Assembly: GCA_028282925.1 (NCBI GenBank)
Contig: JANQGV010000284.1
Location: 1 to 51,444 of the forward strand
Source of the DNA: Thermodesulfobacteriota bacterium
GTDB lineage: Bacteria > Desulfobacterota > WTBG01 > CAIYCZ01 > CAIRTM01
Direction: 5' to 3'
DNA: 51,444 nucleotides
Shown here: piece after piece, positions 50,043-51,444 of the stretch
Numbering within the stretch: position 1 is the first letter of the stretch
Layout: each line of letters opens with the position of its first letter
Translations under genes and position numbers: made by a program
Notes under the pieces: generated by a model
Told to the model about the DNA's origin: nothing
The model's database searches: none
Seen by the model: the letters and a program-made list of their open reading frames with translations, nothing else

Positions 50043-51107
50043 ATGTACGACGACCGCGGTTATTTTTCAATGCCCCCCGGTGCGATCCTGCCGGGCAAGC
50101 TGGGCGCATTCAGCATGTATCTGAAAACGCCCGACAGCAAGTTCCCGGTGCTGTTTGCCCGTGCCGGCGAAGTGGTCAGTCCTGCAGTACTGCAACGGCT
50201 TGAGGATACCGGTGTGCGGGAAGTATTCATCCGCACCGAAGATAAAGTGAACTTCGACCGATACCTGGAGGACCACCTCGAGCTGATCCTCAACAATACC
50301 GGGGTGGACCTCGAAAAACGCACCGAGGTCTTTACCCGTGTATCCATATCCCTCATTCGGGAATCCTTTGACCTTGTTACCAGGGAGGGTATCACCCACG
50401 ATGTTACCTCTCGGCTCGAGCATATGGTCCGCAACACGACCGTCTTTTTAACCCGCCAGAATACCCTTCCCGTGCTGTCCATGATGATCGGGTACGATTA
50501 CGATACCTACCGGCACTCTATGCTTGTATACTGGTACACCACCGCCCTGATGCATTACTGCCGGGATCTGATTGAGCAGCATATTTTCGAGGATTTCGAT
50601 GAATACCTGGTAAAGGGAGGTGTGGCCGCGCTGCTGCACGACATCGGGAAAACCATGATTGATCCCCGCATCATAAAAAAACCGGACAGCCTGTCCGAAT
50701 ACGAATATACCATCATCAAATCACACCCGTCCCATGCCATGGCCATTCTGCTTGAAATCGACATACATATCAGCATTAAAAAAGCGATTCTGCACCACCA
50801 TGAGGACTATAACGGCAATGGGTATCCGTTCGGCCTTGCCGGAAACGACATTCCGCTCCTGTCCCGCATTATCCGGATTACCGATGTGTTCGAAGCCATA
50901 ACCAGTCGCCGTCCCTATAAAGAAGCGATTACCCCGTTTCAGGCCCGGACCATCATGCTCGGTGAACTCTCCGGCCTGAAACCCGAACTGACACAGGATC
51001 CCCGCGACCATAATGCTTCGGGGTATTTCGACGGTGAAATTCTACACCTCTTTTTCAGTATGCTTGAAGAAAACAGGGTAATCGAACCGGAAGAGGTTGC
51101 ACCATAG
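50043..51107 (+). CDS. HD-GYP domain c-di-GMP phosphodiesterase
   Basis: A 354-residue protein. Residues 1-130 form a DUF3391-like region. The HD-GYP domain follows: RHSM, ALLHDIGKTMI (the HD), IIKSHPSHA, LHHHEDYNGNGYP (HH and GYP) and RITDVFEAITSRRPYK. All metal ligands I can identify are present, so it should hydrolyse c-di-GMP. TAAGG precedes the ATG at 50043. It lies 93 bp after the response regulator-TPR gene with no terminator seen between, so both are probably controlled by the riboswitch. Confidence 0.9.
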   Translation: MYDDRGYFSMPPGAILPGKLGAFSMYLKTPDSKFPVLFARAGEVVSPAVLQRLEDTGVREVFIRTEDKVNFDRYLEDHLELILNNTGVDLEKRTEVFTRVSISLIRESFDLVTREGITHDVTSRLEHMVRNTTVFLTRQNTLPVLSMMIGYDYDTYRHSMLVYWYTTALMHYCRDLIEQHIFEDFDEYLVKGGVAALLHDIGKTMIDPRIIKKPDSLSEYEYTIIKSHPSHAMAILLEIDIHISIKKAILHHHEDYNGNGYPFGLAGNDIPLLSRIIRITDVFEAITSRRPYKEAITPFQARTIMLGELSGLKPELTQDPRDHNASGYFDGEILHLFFSMLEENRVIEPEEVAP

Positions 51108-51146
51108 CCCCTCCCCCCTCATTCGGCAACACATTTTCAAGACGGA

Positions 51147-51444
51147 TCATCCGACATCGTGCCAGGTAAAAACCTTTGGTGAAATCAGGGCGTTGCAGGC
51201 CCGGGCAACGGCAACGGTCTCCCGGTGCAGCACATTCAGCAGAACCATACTCAGCCCTGACGCCGCCAGCATCGGGAGATAGGTACGCTCAAGAAGCCGT
51301 TTTTTTTCGCGGCCGCCGTCACCGGCAGTCAGGTTTGAAAGGCCGCCGATTGTCCGCACGGGAAACCCCAGCACGTCCGGCAGCAACCGGACAACCTCCA
51401 CCGCCTCCATGGCCTGCCGGTTGCCCTCGTGCCACATAACCGGG
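51147..51444 (-). CDS. Pterin-binding/corrinoid methyltransferase, C-terminal part (partial)
   Basis: An open frame runs in from the right edge (no stop up to 51443) and ends at 51147, giving about 98 residues. GFPVRTIGGLSNLTAG and RTYLPMLAASGLSMVLLNVL match the C-terminal barrel strands of the methyltetrahydrofolate:corrinoid methyltransferase family (AcsE/MetH pterin domain, DHPS-like fold). Such enzymes move the methyl group of methyl-H4folate to a corrinoid protein, for example in the Wood-Ljungdahl pathway. The ATG at 51437 in the ORF track is probably internal. It is convergent with the HD-GYP gene. Confidence 0.75.
   Translation of the reverse strand, partial: PVMWHEGNRQAMEAVEVVRLLPDVLGFPVRTIGGLSNLTAGDGGREKKRLLERTYLPMLAASGLSMVLLNVLHRETVAVARACNALISPKVFTWHDVG

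Overview
The window looks like a chromosomal segment of an anaerobic Desulfobacterota-type (former Deltaproteobacteria) bacterium. This rests on gene content only: an acyl-CoA dehydrogenase/ETF operon whose EtfA carries a bacterial-type ferredoxin domain, a corrinoid/pterin-type methyltransferase fragment at the right edge, a GEMM-I c-di-GMP riboswitch, TPR response regulators, MJ0042-HDOD proteins, and dispersed palindromic intergenic elements of a kind I associate with that group. No rRNA, tRNA, CRISPR array, phage or transposase gene was seen. Composition looks homogeneous by eye.

Layout. (1) 1-109 is the 3' end of an unidentified + strand gene. (2) 267-20512, all on the minus strand, is a polysaccharide synthesis/export cluster. 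Read 5'->3' it encodes a Wza-like export lipoprotein, a Wzc-like chain-length protein whose P-loop lacks the lysine, an O-antigen ligase/polymerase-like protein, a Wzx-like flippase, four GT4 glycosyltransferases, a SAM methyltransferase, a secreted GH51-like glycosidase, a radical SAM/SPASM protein, a fifth GT4 enzyme, a secreted gingipain-like C25 peptidase, a sulfotransferase, and a small secreted protein with four 18-residue aromatic repeats. (3) 20513-21462 is a long AT-rich non-coding stretch. (4) 21463-27094 holds a DksA/TraR-like protein, RlmN, a LysM lipoprotein and ComEC. (5) 27432-29747 encodes a seven-bladed propeller protein with a transglutaminase-like domain that has lost its catalytic residues. 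(6) 29839-33067 is the acd-etfB-etfA operon. (7) 33225-34749 pairs a CheD-like protein lacking the catalytic cysteine with an HDOD protein, behind a promoter that carries a perfect palindrome at the start point. (8) 34943-43813 combines three multi-pass membrane proteins (two GT39-like), two GT2 enzymes and a secreted Thr-rich PKD protein, and may be a surface O-glycosylation locus. (9) 43917-51107 holds PncA, a PAS-GGDEF diguanylate cyclase, a methyltransferase, a membrane sensor with a CxxC...CPEC tail, a relic of a potassium channel, then a c-di-GMP riboswitch with terminator controlling a response regulator-TPR gene and an HD-GYP phosphodiesterase. (10) 51147-51444 is the C-terminal part of a pterin-binding methyltransferase.

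How the parts may work together. The right-hand 7 kb contains a maker (GGDEF), a sensor (riboswitch) and a probable degrader (HD-GYP) of c-di-GMP, a messenger that commonly controls exopolysaccharide production, which is the job of the left-hand 20 kb. Three separate genes (Wzc-like, transglutaminase-like, CheD-like) keep their fold signatures but have lost catalytic residues. All functions come from reading motifs; no database search was run.
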